A stretch of 64,000 nucleotides of DNA from Fibrobacter succinogenes (GTDB lineage: Bacteria > Fibrobacterota > Fibrobacteria > Fibrobacterales > Fibrobacteraceae): contig CADCBQ010000003.1 in the NCBI GenBank assembly GCA_902799745.1, positions 1 through 64,000 of the forward strand. The letters are read 5' to 3'. Positions 52,189 to 60,639 of this stretch are shown here, one piece after another. The notes beneath the pieces were generated by a model. The model was not told the DNA's origin, did not search any database, and saw nothing but the letters and a program-made list of their open reading frames with translations. A program made the translations under genes and the position numbers. Numbering within the stretch: the stretch's first letter is position 1; every line of letters starts with the position of its first letter.

Positions 52189-53655
52189 ATGGGCGGCTTT
52201 TGCGGAGTTGTTTCTAAAGAAGATTGCGTAAGCGATCTCTTCTTCGGAACCGACTACCATTCACACCTGGGAACCCACCGTGGCGGTTTGGCTGTTCTCA
52301 AGGCTAACGGACACTTCCATCGTTCAATCCACAATATCCAGAACACCCCGTTCCGCAGCAAGTTCGAACACGACCTGCCTTCGTTCGCAGGCAATGTCGG
52401 TATCGGTGTTATCTCGGATACGGACCCGCAGCCGCTCGTCATGACCTCCAAGCTCGGCACGTTCGCTATCGTGACCGTCGGCTTGATTACGAATATCGAA
52501 GAAATCAAGAACGAGCTGTTCAAGAACAACTGCATGCAGCTCCAGTACTCCACGACCAGCGGAATGGTCGGACCGACCGAAGTGGTGTCCGCCCTGATCG
52601 CCACACAAGACTCCATTGTCGACGGTCTCAAGTACGTCCAAGAAAAAATCAAGGGTAGCTGCTCCGTTCTTCTGATGGACGAAAACGGCAAGTTCTACGC
52701 CAGCCGCGACAAGTGGGGCCGTACGGCAATCGTGCTCGGCAAGAAGGAAGGCGCCATGATCGCCCTGCAAGAAAGCTGCGCCCTCCACAACCTCGGATTT
52801 GAATACGTCCGCGACATGGGTCCGGGCGAAATCGCCGAACTCACACCGGATGGCGACAAGACGCTCGTCGCTCCGGGCAAGAAGATGGCCATCTGCTCCT
52901 TCCTCTGGGTTTACTACGGCTACCCGGCATCCACTTACGAAGGCCGCAATGTGGAAATGACCCGCTACCGCTGCGGTTCCGCACTTGCAAAGCGCACCCC
53001 CACCGAAGCAGACGCCGCCTGCGGTATTCCTGACTCCGGTACGTCTCACGCCCTCGGCTACGCTCACGAAGCAGGCATCAAGTTCGCCCGCCCGTTCGTG
53101 AAGTACACACCGACTTGGGCCCGTTCCTTTATGCCGCAGGACCAGAAGCAGCGCGAACGCGTGGCTTCCATGAAGCTGATCCCGATTCCGGGACTCATCA
53201 AGGACCGCCGCCTGGTGTTCTGCGACGACTCCATCGTGCGCGGCACGCAGCTCGGTAAGCAGGCTCAGAAGCTCTACTCCCTGGGCTGTAAAGAAACCCA
53301 CATGCGTATCGCTTGCCCGCCGCTGGTTTTCCCCTGCAAGTTCATCAATTTCTCCCGTTCCAAGAACGAATACGACCTGATTACCCGTCGCTACATCCGC
53401 GACCAGGAAGGCGAAAATCCCGATTTGGACAAGTACACCGATCCGGATGGCGAAGCCTACAAGGGCATGGTGGAATACATCCGCCAGAAGCTGAACCTGA
53501 CGACTCTTGCGTTCCAGCGCATCGACGACCTGATTCACGCTATCGGTCTCCCCGCCGAACAGCTCTGCACTTACTGCTGGAGCGGTAAGGACTACGCCGA
53601 AACGGGTGACTGCTATCATTGCCCCTGCCACAGTGAAGACAAGGATAAAGAGTAG
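52189..53655 (+). CDS. purF: Amidophosphoribosyltransferase
   Basis: 488 residues. PurF makes phosphoribosylamine from PRPP and glutamine, the first step of purine synthesis. The N-terminal Ntn-glutaminase starts MGGFCGVVS, so Cys5 is the likely nucleophile after removal of a four-residue leader; GTHRGGLAVL follows. The PRTase domain has the PRPP loop LVFCDDSIVRGTQL. The Cys-rich end (LCTYCWSGKDYAETGDCYHC) could bind a metal or cluster, as in Fe-S type PurF. AAGGAG lies before the ATG. Confidence 0.92.
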   Translation: MGGFCGVVSKEDCVSDLFFGTDYHSHLGTHRGGLAVLKANGHFHRSIHNIQNTPFRSKFEHDLPSFAGNVGIGVISDTDPQPLVMTSKLGTFAIVTVGLITNIEEIKNELFKNNCMQLQYSTTSGMVGPTEVVSALIATQDSIVDGLKYVQEKIKGSCSVLLMDENGKFYASRDKWGRTAIVLGKKEGAMIALQESCALHNLGFEYVRDMGPGEIAELTPDGDKTLVAPGKKMAICSFLWVYYGYPASTYEGRNVEMTRYRCGSALAKRTPTEADAACGIPDSGTSHALGYAHEAGIKFARPFVKYTPTWARSFMPQDQKQRERVASMKLIPIPGLIKDRRLVFCDDSIVRGTQLGKQAQKLYSLGCKETHMRIACPPLVFPCKFINFSRSKNEYDLITRRYIRDQEGENPDLDKYTDPDGEAYKGMVEYIRQKLNLTTLAFQRIDDLIHAIGLPAEQLCTYCWSGKDYAETGDCYHCPCHSEDKDKE

Positions 53656-53680
53656 TTCAGCCCTAGATTAGGACTTTCAA

Positions 53681-53714
53681 GCGCCCCCGGGTACCCCCTG
53701 GGGGCGTTTGCTTT
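53681..53714 (+). terminator. Intrinsic terminator of purF
   Basis: GCGCCCCC ... GGGGGCGT stem with an 11-base loop, then TTGCTTTT. Confidence 0.75.
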
Positions 53715-53825
53715 TACGGCCTAAAATTGGCGAAATTTACCGAAAAACTGCATTTTTGCGAATTTACGTCCTCAAAATCTAATTAATTTATTCGTAAAGA
53801 ACGGAAAAAATTTTACATTCCGTCC

Positions 53826-53904
53826 TTTACACACAAGATTTTTTTTGCTATCTTTGGCCCAAAACAATAAAACAAACCCCATTTTCCCTGAAAAACGGGA
53901 AAAT
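53826..53904 (+). promoter_or_regulatory. rpsP promoter and leader hairpin
   Basis: TTTACA (53826-53831), 17 bases ending TTGC, TATCTTTGG (53849-53857). In the roughly 60-base leader, ATTTTCCC (53881-53888) and GGGAAAAT (53897-53904) form a perfect 8-bp hairpin 19 bases before the start codon, a possible site for autogenous control. Confidence 0.8.
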
Positions 53905-53923
53905 AAACAAATAAGAGGTTAAA

Positions 53924-54367
53924 ATGGCAACCGTTATCCGTCTCGCTCGTTTCGGCAAGCGTCACAACCCCATCTACCGCGCCGTGGTGATTGATTCCCG
54001 CAAGGCTCGCGACGATAGCTTTATCGAACAGGTGGGTTTCTACAACCCGAATTCCAAGACTCCGGAAATCAAGTTCGAACAGGAAAAGGTCCTCAAGTGG
54101 CTCCAGACCGGTGCACAGCCGTCTGACACCGTTCGCAGCCTCCTCAAGAAGGTCGGCATCATGGACTTGTTCCACGAAATCCGCGCTGGCCGTTCTATCG
54201 AAGGCAAGACCGCTACTCCGCGTGCTGAAAAGGCCAAGAAGGCCAAGCTCGGTCCTAAGGCTCTCGCCAAGATCGAAGCTGAAAAGGCTGCCAAGGAAGC
54301 CGCTGCTGCTGAAGCTGCTGCCGCTGCCGAAGCACCGGCCGCTGAAGCTCCTGCTGCCGAAGCATAA
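53924..54367 (+). CDS. rpsP: 30S ribosomal protein S16
   Basis: 147 residues. The S16 core is MATVIRLARFGKRHNPIYRA, VVIDSRKARDDSFIEQVGFY and VLKWLQTGAQPSDTVRSLLK. An Ala/Glu/Lys-rich extension of about 60 residues follows, ending in repeated EAPAAEA, which makes the protein nearly twice the E. coli length. GAGG precedes the ATG. First gene of the conserved rpsP-rimM-trmD-rplS group. Confidence 0.96.
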   Translation: MATVIRLARFGKRHNPIYRAVVIDSRKARDDSFIEQVGFYNPNSKTPEIKFEQEKVLKWLQTGAQPSDTVRSLLKKVGIMDLFHEIRAGRSIEGKTATPRAEKAKKAKLGPKALAKIEAEKAAKEAAAAEAAAAAEAPAAEAPAAEA

Positions 54368-54385
54368 TTTTCGCTTGAAAAGAAA

Positions 54386-54416
54386 CCTCGTGCCTAAAAG
54401 CACGGGGCTTTTTTGT
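54386..54416 (+). terminator. Terminator/attenuator between rpsP and rimM
   Basis: CCTCGTGC / GCACGGGG stem (one T-G pair), loop CTAAAA, then CTTTTTTG. It lies inside an otherwise continuous operon, so it probably lowers expression of rimM-trmD relative to rpsP. Confidence 0.85.
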
Positions 54417-54481
54417 CTAGCAAAAGCCGCTTGAACCAAGGTAACCACCTTCCGCTGATTCAAAACCCCACTAAGTCTTTC

Positions 54482-55039
54482 ATGTCTGAGTCCGAAGAAT
54501 ACATCACCGTATGCCAGCTCATGCGCACGCATGGCGTCAAGGGATACATCAAGGCGATGCCGCTCACTCACGACCTTACGCGTCATGAGAAGCTCAAGGA
54601 CGTGATGCTAAAGAAGACCAATGGTGAACAGGTCCAATTGACTCTGGAAGATTCCAGGCTTGCAAACAATCTGTGGTTATTAAAGTTCAAGGGGTACGAC
54701 ACGCCGGAATCCCTGACTCACTTCGTGAATGCAGACGTAATGATTCCCGAATCGGAGAGGCTCCCCGCCCCCGAAGGCGAATATTACCTGGACGATCTGA
54801 TTGGGTTCCGCGTAAAACTGGAAGACGGTCGCGATGTAGGCGAAGTACTCGAAGTCGAAGAGCTCCCTACCGTGAACGCGTTTCACGTCAAGTTCGACGC
54901 ACCCTTCCAACGCGAATTTTCCGCAAAGACAATCCTCGCCCCCTGGATAGACGACTGCGTCTTGGACGTGGACGAAGATGGCAAGAGCATCATTTTTAGC
55001 GCAGACTACCTCAAGAGTCTGTGCCCGGAGGAAAGGTGA
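54482..55039 (+). CDS. rimM: Ribosome maturation factor RimM
   Basis: 185 residues. RimM assists 30S head assembly (16S 3' domain, S19). RimM domain: EEYITVCQLMRTHGVKGYIK, with the PRC-barrel at about 100-185 (GEYYLDDLIGFRVKLEDGRD, VGEVLEVEELPTVNAFHVKF, VLDVDEDGKSIIF). ATG 54482 is chosen because upstream in-frame codons overlap the terminator. The TGA stop overlaps the trmD GTG as GTGA. Confidence 0.94.
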   Translation: MSESEEYITVCQLMRTHGVKGYIKAMPLTHDLTRHEKLKDVMLKKTNGEQVQLTLEDSRLANNLWLLKFKGYDTPESLTHFVNADVMIPESERLPAPEGEYYLDDLIGFRVKLEDGRDVGEVLEVEELPTVNAFHVKFDAPFQREFSAKTILAPWIDDCVLDVDEDGKSIIFSADYLKSLCPEER

Positions 55040-55740
55040 AGATCGACTGCATCACCATTTTCCCCGAGATGTTTGCACCCATGAAGCAATCGATCATGGG
55101 TCGTGCACAGAGCAAGGGACTGATGGAATTCAATACCGTCTACCTGCGCGACTTTGCCATTAACGACTATGGCCAGGTGGACGACGTGCCCTATGGCGGC
55201 GAACCGGGTATGGTCCTTAGGCCTGAACCGCTCGCAAAAGCCATTCGCAGCACGGGAGTCAAGGAAGATGGCGGCAAAGTCATCTACCTGACGGCAGACG
55301 GCGTTCCCTTTACCCACAAACTGGCCAAGGAACTTTCCAAGGAAAGCCACCTGGTGCTTGTCTGCGGGCACTACAAGGGAATCGACGACCGCATCCGCCA
55401 GTCCGAGGTCGACCTGGAAATTTCTATCGGCGATTTTGTCGTGAGCGGGGGCGAACTGCCCGCCATGCTCGTGACGGATGCCGTAGTGAGACTCCTGGAC
55501 GGGGCTCTCGGCAACAAGGAATCCGGCGAAACCGATTCCTTTGCGCAGGGGGTACTGGGATGGCCGGTCTATACCCGACCCGAAGTTTTTGAAGGAAAAA
55601 AGGTCCCCGAAGTGCTCCTTTCGGGCCATCACGCGAACATTAAAGCCTGGAGGCGCCAAGAATCGTTAAAAAGAACGCAAGAAAGACGCCCAGACATCTT
55701 TAAAAATCTTGAAGAAGATACTAAATTTGGCATCAAATAA
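55036..55740 (+). CDS. trmD: tRNA (guanine37-N1)-methyltransferase
   Basis: 234 residues. TrmD methylates G37 next to the anticodon and prevents frameshifting. The trefoil-knot SPOUT family signature is seen: KIDCITIFPEMF, YGGEPGMVLRPEPL, LVCGHYKGIDDRI, EISIGDFVVSGGELPAMLV. GTG 55036 has GGAGG five bases upstream, is coupled to rimM by a GTGA overlap, and removes five non-conserved residues of the longer frame. Confidence 0.96.
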   Translation: MKIDCITIFPEMFAPMKQSIMGRAQSKGLMEFNTVYLRDFAINDYGQVDDVPYGGEPGMVLRPEPLAKAIRSTGVKEDGGKVIYLTADGVPFTHKLAKELSKESHLVLVCGHYKGIDDRIRQSEVDLEISIGDFVVSGGELPAMLVTDAVVRLLDGALGNKESGETDSFAQGVLGWPVYTRPEVFEGKKVPEVLLSGHHANIKAWRRQESLKRTQERRPDIFKNLEEDTKFGIK

Positions 55741-55755
55741 AAACGAGGTACACAA

Positions 55756-56103
55756 ATGTCCCTGAACATTGAAGCAATCCACAACGAAAACTTGAAGACC
55801 GACCTTCCTGAACTCCGCGCTGGCGACACCGTCACCGTGAACGTGAAGGTGATCGAAGGCACCAAGGAACGTATCCAGCCGTTCAAGGGTGTTGTGATCC
55901 AGAAGAAGAACTCCGGTATTTCCGCAACTCTCACCGTCCGCAAGATGAGCGGCAGCGTGGCCGTGGAACGTATTTTCCCGCTCCACTCCCCCCGCATCGA
56001 TTCCATCGTGCTCGACCGCGCCGGTAAGGTTCGCCAGTCTCGCATCTACTACATGCGCGACCTCCGCGGTAAGGCTGCACGTATCGACGAACGTCAGGCT
56101 TAA
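55756..56103 (+). CDS. rplS: 50S ribosomal protein L19
   Basis: 115 residues, standard length. LPELRAGDTVTVNVKVIEGT, RIQPFKGVVIQKKNSGISAT, VERIFPLHSPRIDSIVLDRA and GKVRQSRIYYMRDLRGKAAR cover the whole family profile. GAGGT precedes the ATG. Ends the ribosomal part of the operon. The probable terminator lies inside the next open frame. Confidence 0.97.
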   Translation: MSLNIEAIHNENLKTDLPELRAGDTVTVNVKVIEGTKERIQPFKGVVIQKKNSGISATLTVRKMSGSVAVERIFPLHSPRIDSIVLDRAGKVRQSRIYYMRDLRGKAARIDERQA

Positions 56104-56133
56104 TCAAGCTTACTTCGAGGCTTTGGCGTTCCT

Positions 56134-57066
56134 ATGAATATGGGGAAACAAACCTCGCGTCAACAATTAATCCCGCCCACGCACCAAAGCGTGAAGGCGG
56201 GTTTTGTTGTTTATTCTCCGGGGAGCGAATACCGGAGCATCGTGATTCTCGAAGAAGGAGAACTCGTTGCTCGCGAAGTCACTCCCCCGCATTCCGTCGT
56301 CTTTACCATGCGACCGGGAGACCTGGTCGGGGTGGCAGCCCTACTTGAACGAGAACCGTTCAAGTACGAACTTTCGGCAAGCAAGGATTCCAAGATTACG
56401 CTCGTAACCGAAGAGTGCATGGAATCGGAACTCAAGAGGCTTCCGCTGTGGCTGTTGGCGCTAATCCGCAGCCTTTCGGCAAAGACGCATCAGCTCAAGC
56501 GCGCCGCGGTCGAAACCCGCGTACAGAACACGCTCAAGAGCCTTGCCGAATATCTGAGCCACAAGCCCAAGGACACCGAATTCAACCTGGCCGAACTCAT
56601 TCGCGAATTCAGTTTCCTGACCAAGATTTCGACAGCCATTGTGCAAGAAGATTTGAAGTCGCTCTTGCGCAGGCACCTGATCAAGCTTTCCCAAAAGAAC
56701 GGTCGCATATTCTGCAAGATTGTAGATCCGGAACTCCTGCACATCTTTACGGATTACCTGCGCGCCCAAGAGAGCGACACGGGCTATACTCCGTACAAAT
56801 TAAGCATCGTACAGAAAAAGATTCTGGTATTTCTATCTGCAAACGAGGCTATCGAGCCCAAGACTGGTCCAGAATGGATTTCTTTCATTCACGAAAAGTT
56901 TAGCGACGCCGATGTTTCACAGTGGATTAACTTGTTAAAAATGGAATGGTTTATCAAGGCCGACCAGAACAATCCGGACTGCGATAACTTTACGGTCAAC
57001 AAGGCCAAGGTCTATTACTTCTTGAAGGCCTTGCGTTACGAAACCAACATTCGGGGGGTACTATGA
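56134..57066 (+). CDS. Cyclic-nucleotide-binding-domain protein 1 with C-terminal winged-helix-like region
   Basis: 310 residues. The cNMP fold starts at about residue 19 (SVKAGFVVYSPGSEYRSIVI, LEEGELVAREV, MRPGDLVGVAALLEREPFKY), but the canonical RxA phosphate motif is not evident. After a long helix (LIRSLSAKTHQLKRAAVETR) come two winged-helix-like segments (EYLSHKPKDTEFNLAELIRE, LKSLLRRHLIKLSQKNGRIF) and a further C-terminal domain. Longer than CRP (210). It overlaps the second paralogue by four bases. A terminator-like hairpin lies in its first 25 codons. Ligand and targets unknown. Confidence 0.82.
   Translation: MNMGKQTSRQQLIPPTHQSVKAGFVVYSPGSEYRSIVILEEGELVAREVTPPHSVVFTMRPGDLVGVAALLEREPFKYELSASKDSKITLVTEECMESELKRLPLWLLALIRSLSAKTHQLKRAAVETRVQNTLKSLAEYLSHKPKDTEFNLAELIREFSFLTKISTAIVQEDLKSLLRRHLIKLSQKNGRIFCKIVDPELLHIFTDYLRAQESDTGYTPYKLSIVQKKILVFLSANEAIEPKTGPEWISFIHEKFSDADVSQWINLLKMEWFIKADQNNPDCDNFTVNKAKVYYFLKALRYETNIRGVL
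56172..56212 (+). terminator. Terminator hairpin inside the start of the cNMP-binding gene
   Basis: CCCGCC-CACGC, loop ACCAAA, GCGTG-AA-GGCGGG, followed by TTTTGTTGTTT. An 11-bp stem with a T-rich tail 70 bases beyond the rplS stop. It encodes residues 13-25 of the cNMP protein at the same time. Confidence 0.75.
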
Positions 57067-58004
57067 TTCTTGAAGAAGGGCAAGTACTCTTCCGCGAAGG
57101 CGCCCCGAGCGAAAAGCTTTACGTGATTCGCGACGGCGAACTGCAAGGGACCAACTCCCGCAACAGCGTGGTAAACACTTACGGTCCGGGCGTTCTGATT
57201 GGCGAACTTTCGCTCCTGAAAAAGGAACCCTGCACCGAAACAGTTACGGCAACCGAAGATTCCGAGCTGATCGAAATCACGCCCGACAACTTAGATGAAA
57301 CGCTGGAACAAGAACCCGCTTGGTTCAAGTCCATCATCACGTTCTTGACAGGGCGTTTGCAGATTGCAGGTGACAACAAACGCAAGAGCGACAAAATCAA
57401 GGCGTTGCCGAGCCTGCTCTACATTTTGGATTCGCTTTCAGCCCGCAACAAGACCAACACGGAATCCTACATCTCGCTTTCCGAAGTCATGGACGGAGTC
57501 GAGAACCTTTTCAACCTTTCCAGGGACAACATCAAAGACCTGCTGAAGATACTGGAAGACCTGGAAATACTCAAGGTACAGAGCCCACAGATTCAGGTGA
57601 AGAATGCCAACGTAGTTCACCTGCTTTACGAATCAATTCGTTACCGTGCCCGCAACAGGAAGATGCCACCGCAGATTCTTTCGATGACCGAACAGATGGT
57701 GCTGAACGCCGTCATCAAAACCGTGCAGCAAAGCAAGGAACCGCTCAAGAACGGCACCTTTACCGTATCGACAGAATCGCTCCTGAAAGTCGGCAAGCGC
57801 GCCATGTTTGGCGCCACGTTGACCACGCGCACCATGCTCCCGCTCCTGGAACGCAAGCTCCTGAACGCATCTACCGACATTGTCAACACAAGCGCACTCC
57901 CCGAAATCACCGAGATTCCGTCCTTTTTCGGGGACTTTGACACCATCCTCGACTTGATGGAACTTAACCGCATATACCCGCTGCTGGACAAGAAGCTCGT
58001 CTAA
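57063..58004 (+). CDS. Cyclic-nucleotide-binding-domain protein 2
   Basis: 313 residues. cNMP fold at 1-105 (ILEEGQVLFREGAPSEKLYV, IRDGELQGTNS, YGPGVLIGELSLLKKEPCTE, TVTATEDSELIEIT), again without a clear RxA ligand motif, then a helical linker and two winged-helix-like regions (LSEVMDGVENLFNLSRDNIK, DLLKILEDLEILKVQ). It shares the overall plan with the preceding gene but little identity, suggesting an old duplication. ATGA overlap with the first gene implies coordinated synthesis, perhaps as a heteromer. Confidence 0.82.
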   Translation: MILEEGQVLFREGAPSEKLYVIRDGELQGTNSRNSVVNTYGPGVLIGELSLLKKEPCTETVTATEDSELIEITPDNLDETLEQEPAWFKSIITFLTGRLQIAGDNKRKSDKIKALPSLLYILDSLSARNKTNTESYISLSEVMDGVENLFNLSRDNIKDLLKILEDLEILKVQSPQIQVKNANVVHLLYESIRYRARNRKMPPQILSMTEQMVLNAVIKTVQQSKEPLKNGTFTVSTESLLKVGKRAMFGATLTTRTMLPLLERKLLNASTDIVNTSALPEITEIPSFFGDFDTILDLMELNRIYPLLDKKLV

Positions 58005-58011
58005 ATTTTTC

Positions 58012-58019
58012 TATCTTTA
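58012..58019 (+). promoter_or_regulatory. -10 element of yajC
   Basis: TATCTTTA in the context CTATCTTTAACCC, 38 bases before the yajC ATG. The -35 position is not well matched, so confidence is moderate. Confidence 0.5.
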
Positions 58020-58057
58020 ACCCTGTAACAAACCATCAACCCTTTTCAAGGTTAATT

Positions 58058-58438
58058 ATGAAACTTTCTGCACTTCTCGTGACCCTTTCCTCCATTGCCG
58101 CCTTCGCCCAGGAAGCAGCTGAAGCTGAACAGCAGCCGAGCGCCATTGGCAGCTTCTTGCCGCTCATTCTCCTCTTCGTGGTGATGTGGCTTTTCTTCAT
58201 CCGTCCGAAGAACAAGGAAATGAAGAAGATGGAAGAAATGCGCAAGGCTCTCAAGAAGGGAGACAAGGTGATCACCACCGCCGGCATTATCGGCACGGTG
58301 ACCAACATCGACGAAACCGGCACCACGATTTCTGTGCGTACGGGTTCTACCACCATCATCGATTTTGAAAAGTCCGCTATTCTCCGCGTTCTGAACGCCG
58401 AAACCGCTCCGGCCGCCAAGACCGAAGAAAAGAAGTAA
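58058..58438 (+). CDS. yajC: Sec translocon accessory protein YajC
   Basis: 126 residues. A cleavable-looking N-terminal segment (MKLSALLVTLSSIAAFAQEA) precedes the YajC membrane helix (FLPLILLFVVMWLFFIRPKN) and the conserved KKGDKVITTAGIIGTVTNID. YajC associates with SecDF and SecYEG. The extra signal-like segment before the usual single helix is a little unusual. Three bases separate it from def. Confidence 0.92.
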   Translation: MKLSALLVTLSSIAAFAQEAAEAEQQPSAIGSFLPLILLFVVMWLFFIRPKNKEMKKMEEMRKALKKGDKVITTAGIIGTVTNIDETGTTISVRTGSTTIIDFEKSAILRVLNAETAPAAKTEEKK

Positions 58439-58441
58439 TCC

Positions 58442-58981
58442 ATGGCTCTTCTCGAAATTAGAACTTACGGCGATCCGGTGCTTCGCAAAAAATGCGAACC
58501 CATCACCGAGATTACGCCTGAACTGCGCCAGCTCGCCAAGGACATGCTCGAAACCATGTACGAGGCTCCAGGTTGCGGCCTTGCCGCCCCGCAAATTGGC
58601 AAGAATATTCGCTTGGTCGTCATCGACACCGCTATTCCCGGTGAAGAAGAACCGCGCCCCTACATTATGTTCAACCCCGAGTGGGAAGCCGAACCCGATG
58701 CAAAGGTGGTGCCGTACGATGAAGGTTGCCTTTCTGTGCCGGATGTTTTCTGCAACGTGATGCGCCCCGACAAGGTGTGCGTGCGTTTCTTTGACATCAA
58801 TGGCGAACCGCAAGAACTGCATGACTGCGACGGACTCTTTGGCCGCTGCATTCAGCACGAAACGGACCACCTGAACGGCGATTTGTTCGTGGACAAGATT
58901 TCAACTGCCGACCGCACCATGAACCAGTCCAAGCTGCGTAAAATGGCAAAGGATACTCAGGCGAAACTGAAGAAGCACTAA
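58442..58981 (+). CDS. def: Peptide deformylase
   Basis: 179 residues. Def removes the formyl group from nascent proteins. The three motifs are GCGLAAPQIG, EGCLSVPDV (Cys metal ligand) and QHETDHLNG (HExxH). It lies three bases after yajC and is followed by a terminator. Confidence 0.96.
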   Translation: MALLEIRTYGDPVLRKKCEPITEITPELRQLAKDMLETMYEAPGCGLAAPQIGKNIRLVVIDTAIPGEEEPRPYIMFNPEWEAEPDAKVVPYDEGCLSVPDVFCNVMRPDKVCVRFFDINGEPQELHDCDGLFGRCIQHETDHLNGDLFVDKISTADRTMNQSKLRKMAKDTQAKLKKH

Positions 58982-59011
58982 GGCAGGTTCAAAAAGCCTT
59001 TGAGCAATGAC

Positions 59012-59044
59012 ATGCCCGCCACCGAGCGGGCATCTCCTTTTTTG
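59012..59044 (+). terminator. Intrinsic terminator of def
   Basis: ATGCCCGC / GCGGGCAT with loop CACCGA, then CTCCTTTTTT. Preceded by CTTTGAGCAATGA (58998-59010), a motif also found before the terminator at 5442. Confidence 0.88.
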
Positions 59045-59075
59045 TCAAAGAATTATTTGTATAATTACACAAGCA

Positions 59076-60635
59076 ATGTCCTTTAAACTTCCACTGTTCT
59101 TTGCTCTTACTTTCGGGATTTCGTTTGCTTTTGCAGACGATGACTTTGACTTGCCCGACGACGTGCAAAGTGCGGAAGTGCCTGCTACCGCCGAAGACAT
59201 TCCTGAAGGACCTGTCAATTTCGCTCCTATAGAAGAAACAACTACCGGAACAGAAAACACAGCGGATTCCGCATCTTCAAAAAAAGCCAGCGTCAAGACA
59301 GAAAACCCGAAAGCAAAAGAACCTGTTCAGCAGGCAAAGCAGAATAAACCGCTACCCGTAAAGAACAAGTCTGCCAAGGATATCGCAAATAGTTACCTGC
59401 CGCCCATGCCCGAAGCGCCTGCTGTCCCGGCAAAGCCTGCTACTCCAGCAAAACCCGCCGCAAAGGCCGTAACAAGTACCTCTTCAGCAACAAACGAAAC
59501 TGTCAAATTTGAAGACATGCAGATTCCCGAAGAATTGAATCGACCGCTTCGTGTAGGCATTTTCACGGGAGTCAAGGAACTCTACATCAATTACCAAGGC
59601 GAAACGGTACGCGTCACTCCTCGCGGCAACATGGTCCGCTTTGAAGCCGATGGCAATTCCACCGAAGACATCGCGCATGAATTCAACAGCGAAGACGGCG
59701 GATGCCTCGCAGTCGCTCCCGATAAAAAGAGTCTCGGCAAGGCATGCTACCCCGGCAGCGTCATGTTCCGAACCACAAACGGCAAGCTCGACGCCATTAA
59801 TTCGGTCGATGTCGAAGACTACTTGCGCGGGGTAATCCCCTACGAAATCGGCAAACTCGACTCCAGCCGAATCGAAGCATTAAAGGCTCAAGCCGTTGCT
59901 GCCCGCACCTACGCTTACAAACATTTTAACAGCCGCGAATCCATGGGCTTCGATGTTTTCGCCGACACCAAGGACCAAGTCTACAAGGGACTGGAATCGG
60001 CAACTCCGTTGACCGATGCTGCCGTCAAGGCTACCGCAGGCGTTGTGATGACTTACGGCGGCGAATTCATTATTGCTTACTACCATTCCACTTGTGGCGG
60101 CGTCACCGAAACGCTTGCCACCTGGAACCGCGCCGATCTTCCGTACTTAAAGTCTGTCCCGGACAAGCGCCCGAATGGCAAGCCCTGGTGCGACGAATCT
60201 AGCTATACTAAGTGGGAACGCCGCTTTGCCGACAAAGAAATCGCCAAGTTGTTCAAGGCAAACGCCACCGAAGCGAAAGCCGTTTTCAGCAACGCAAACG
60301 GAAAAGATTTCAAGAAAGTCAAATCGATCAAGATCAAGGACAACCTCAAGAGCGGACGTATCTTGACACTCCGCGTCGAAACGGACAAGGGTTATTTCGA
60401 CGTTCAAACTGATCGCACCCGCTGGCTATTCAAGAAGGCTGGAACCATACTCCCCTCCTCTTTCTTTACCGTTAAAAAAGAAGGCAAGGAATGGGTGCTT
60501 ACAGGCACTGGATTTGGGCACGGCGTGGGCATGTGCCAAATGGGAGTGCGGGCTCGTGCGCAGGCCGGGCAAAGCTATCAAGAAATCTTGAGTCATTACT
60601 ACCAGGGAATTACTCTGGAAAAATTTGAGCGGTAG
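59076..60635 (+). CDS. Exported SpoIID/LytB-domain protein
   Basis: 519 residues from ATG 59076. Signal peptide MSFKLPLFFALTFGISFAFA, a low-complexity Pro/Ala/Lys linker (PEAPAVPAKPATPAKPAAKA), then a SpoIID domain: LRVGIFTGVKELYINYQGET, DVEDYLRGVIPYEIGKLDSS, EALKAQAVAARTYAYKHF, YHSTCGGVTET, GTGFGHGVGMCQMGVRARAQ. SpoIID is a lytic transglycosylase on denuded glycan; LytB enhances amidases. In a non-sporulating Gram-negative it likely remodels septal peptidoglycan. An upstream in-frame start overlaps the def terminator; TATAAT at 59060-59065 supports ATG 59076. Confidence 0.9.
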   Translation: MSFKLPLFFALTFGISFAFADDDFDLPDDVQSAEVPATAEDIPEGPVNFAPIEETTTGTENTADSASSKKASVKTENPKAKEPVQQAKQNKPLPVKNKSAKDIANSYLPPMPEAPAVPAKPATPAKPAAKAVTSTSSATNETVKFEDMQIPEELNRPLRVGIFTGVKELYINYQGETVRVTPRGNMVRFEADGNSTEDIAHEFNSEDGGCLAVAPDKKSLGKACYPGSVMFRTTNGKLDAINSVDVEDYLRGVIPYEIGKLDSSRIEALKAQAVAARTYAYKHFNSRESMGFDVFADTKDQVYKGLESATPLTDAAVKATAGVVMTYGGEFIIAYYHSTCGGVTETLATWNRADLPYLKSVPDKRPNGKPWCDESSYTKWERRFADKEIAKLFKANATEAKAVFSNANGKDFKKVKSIKIKDNLKSGRILTLRVETDKGYFDVQTDRTRWLFKKAGTILPSSFFTVKKEGKEWVLTGTGFGHGVGMCQMGVRARAQAGQSYQEILSHYYQGITLEKFER

Positions 60636-60639
60636 TCGC

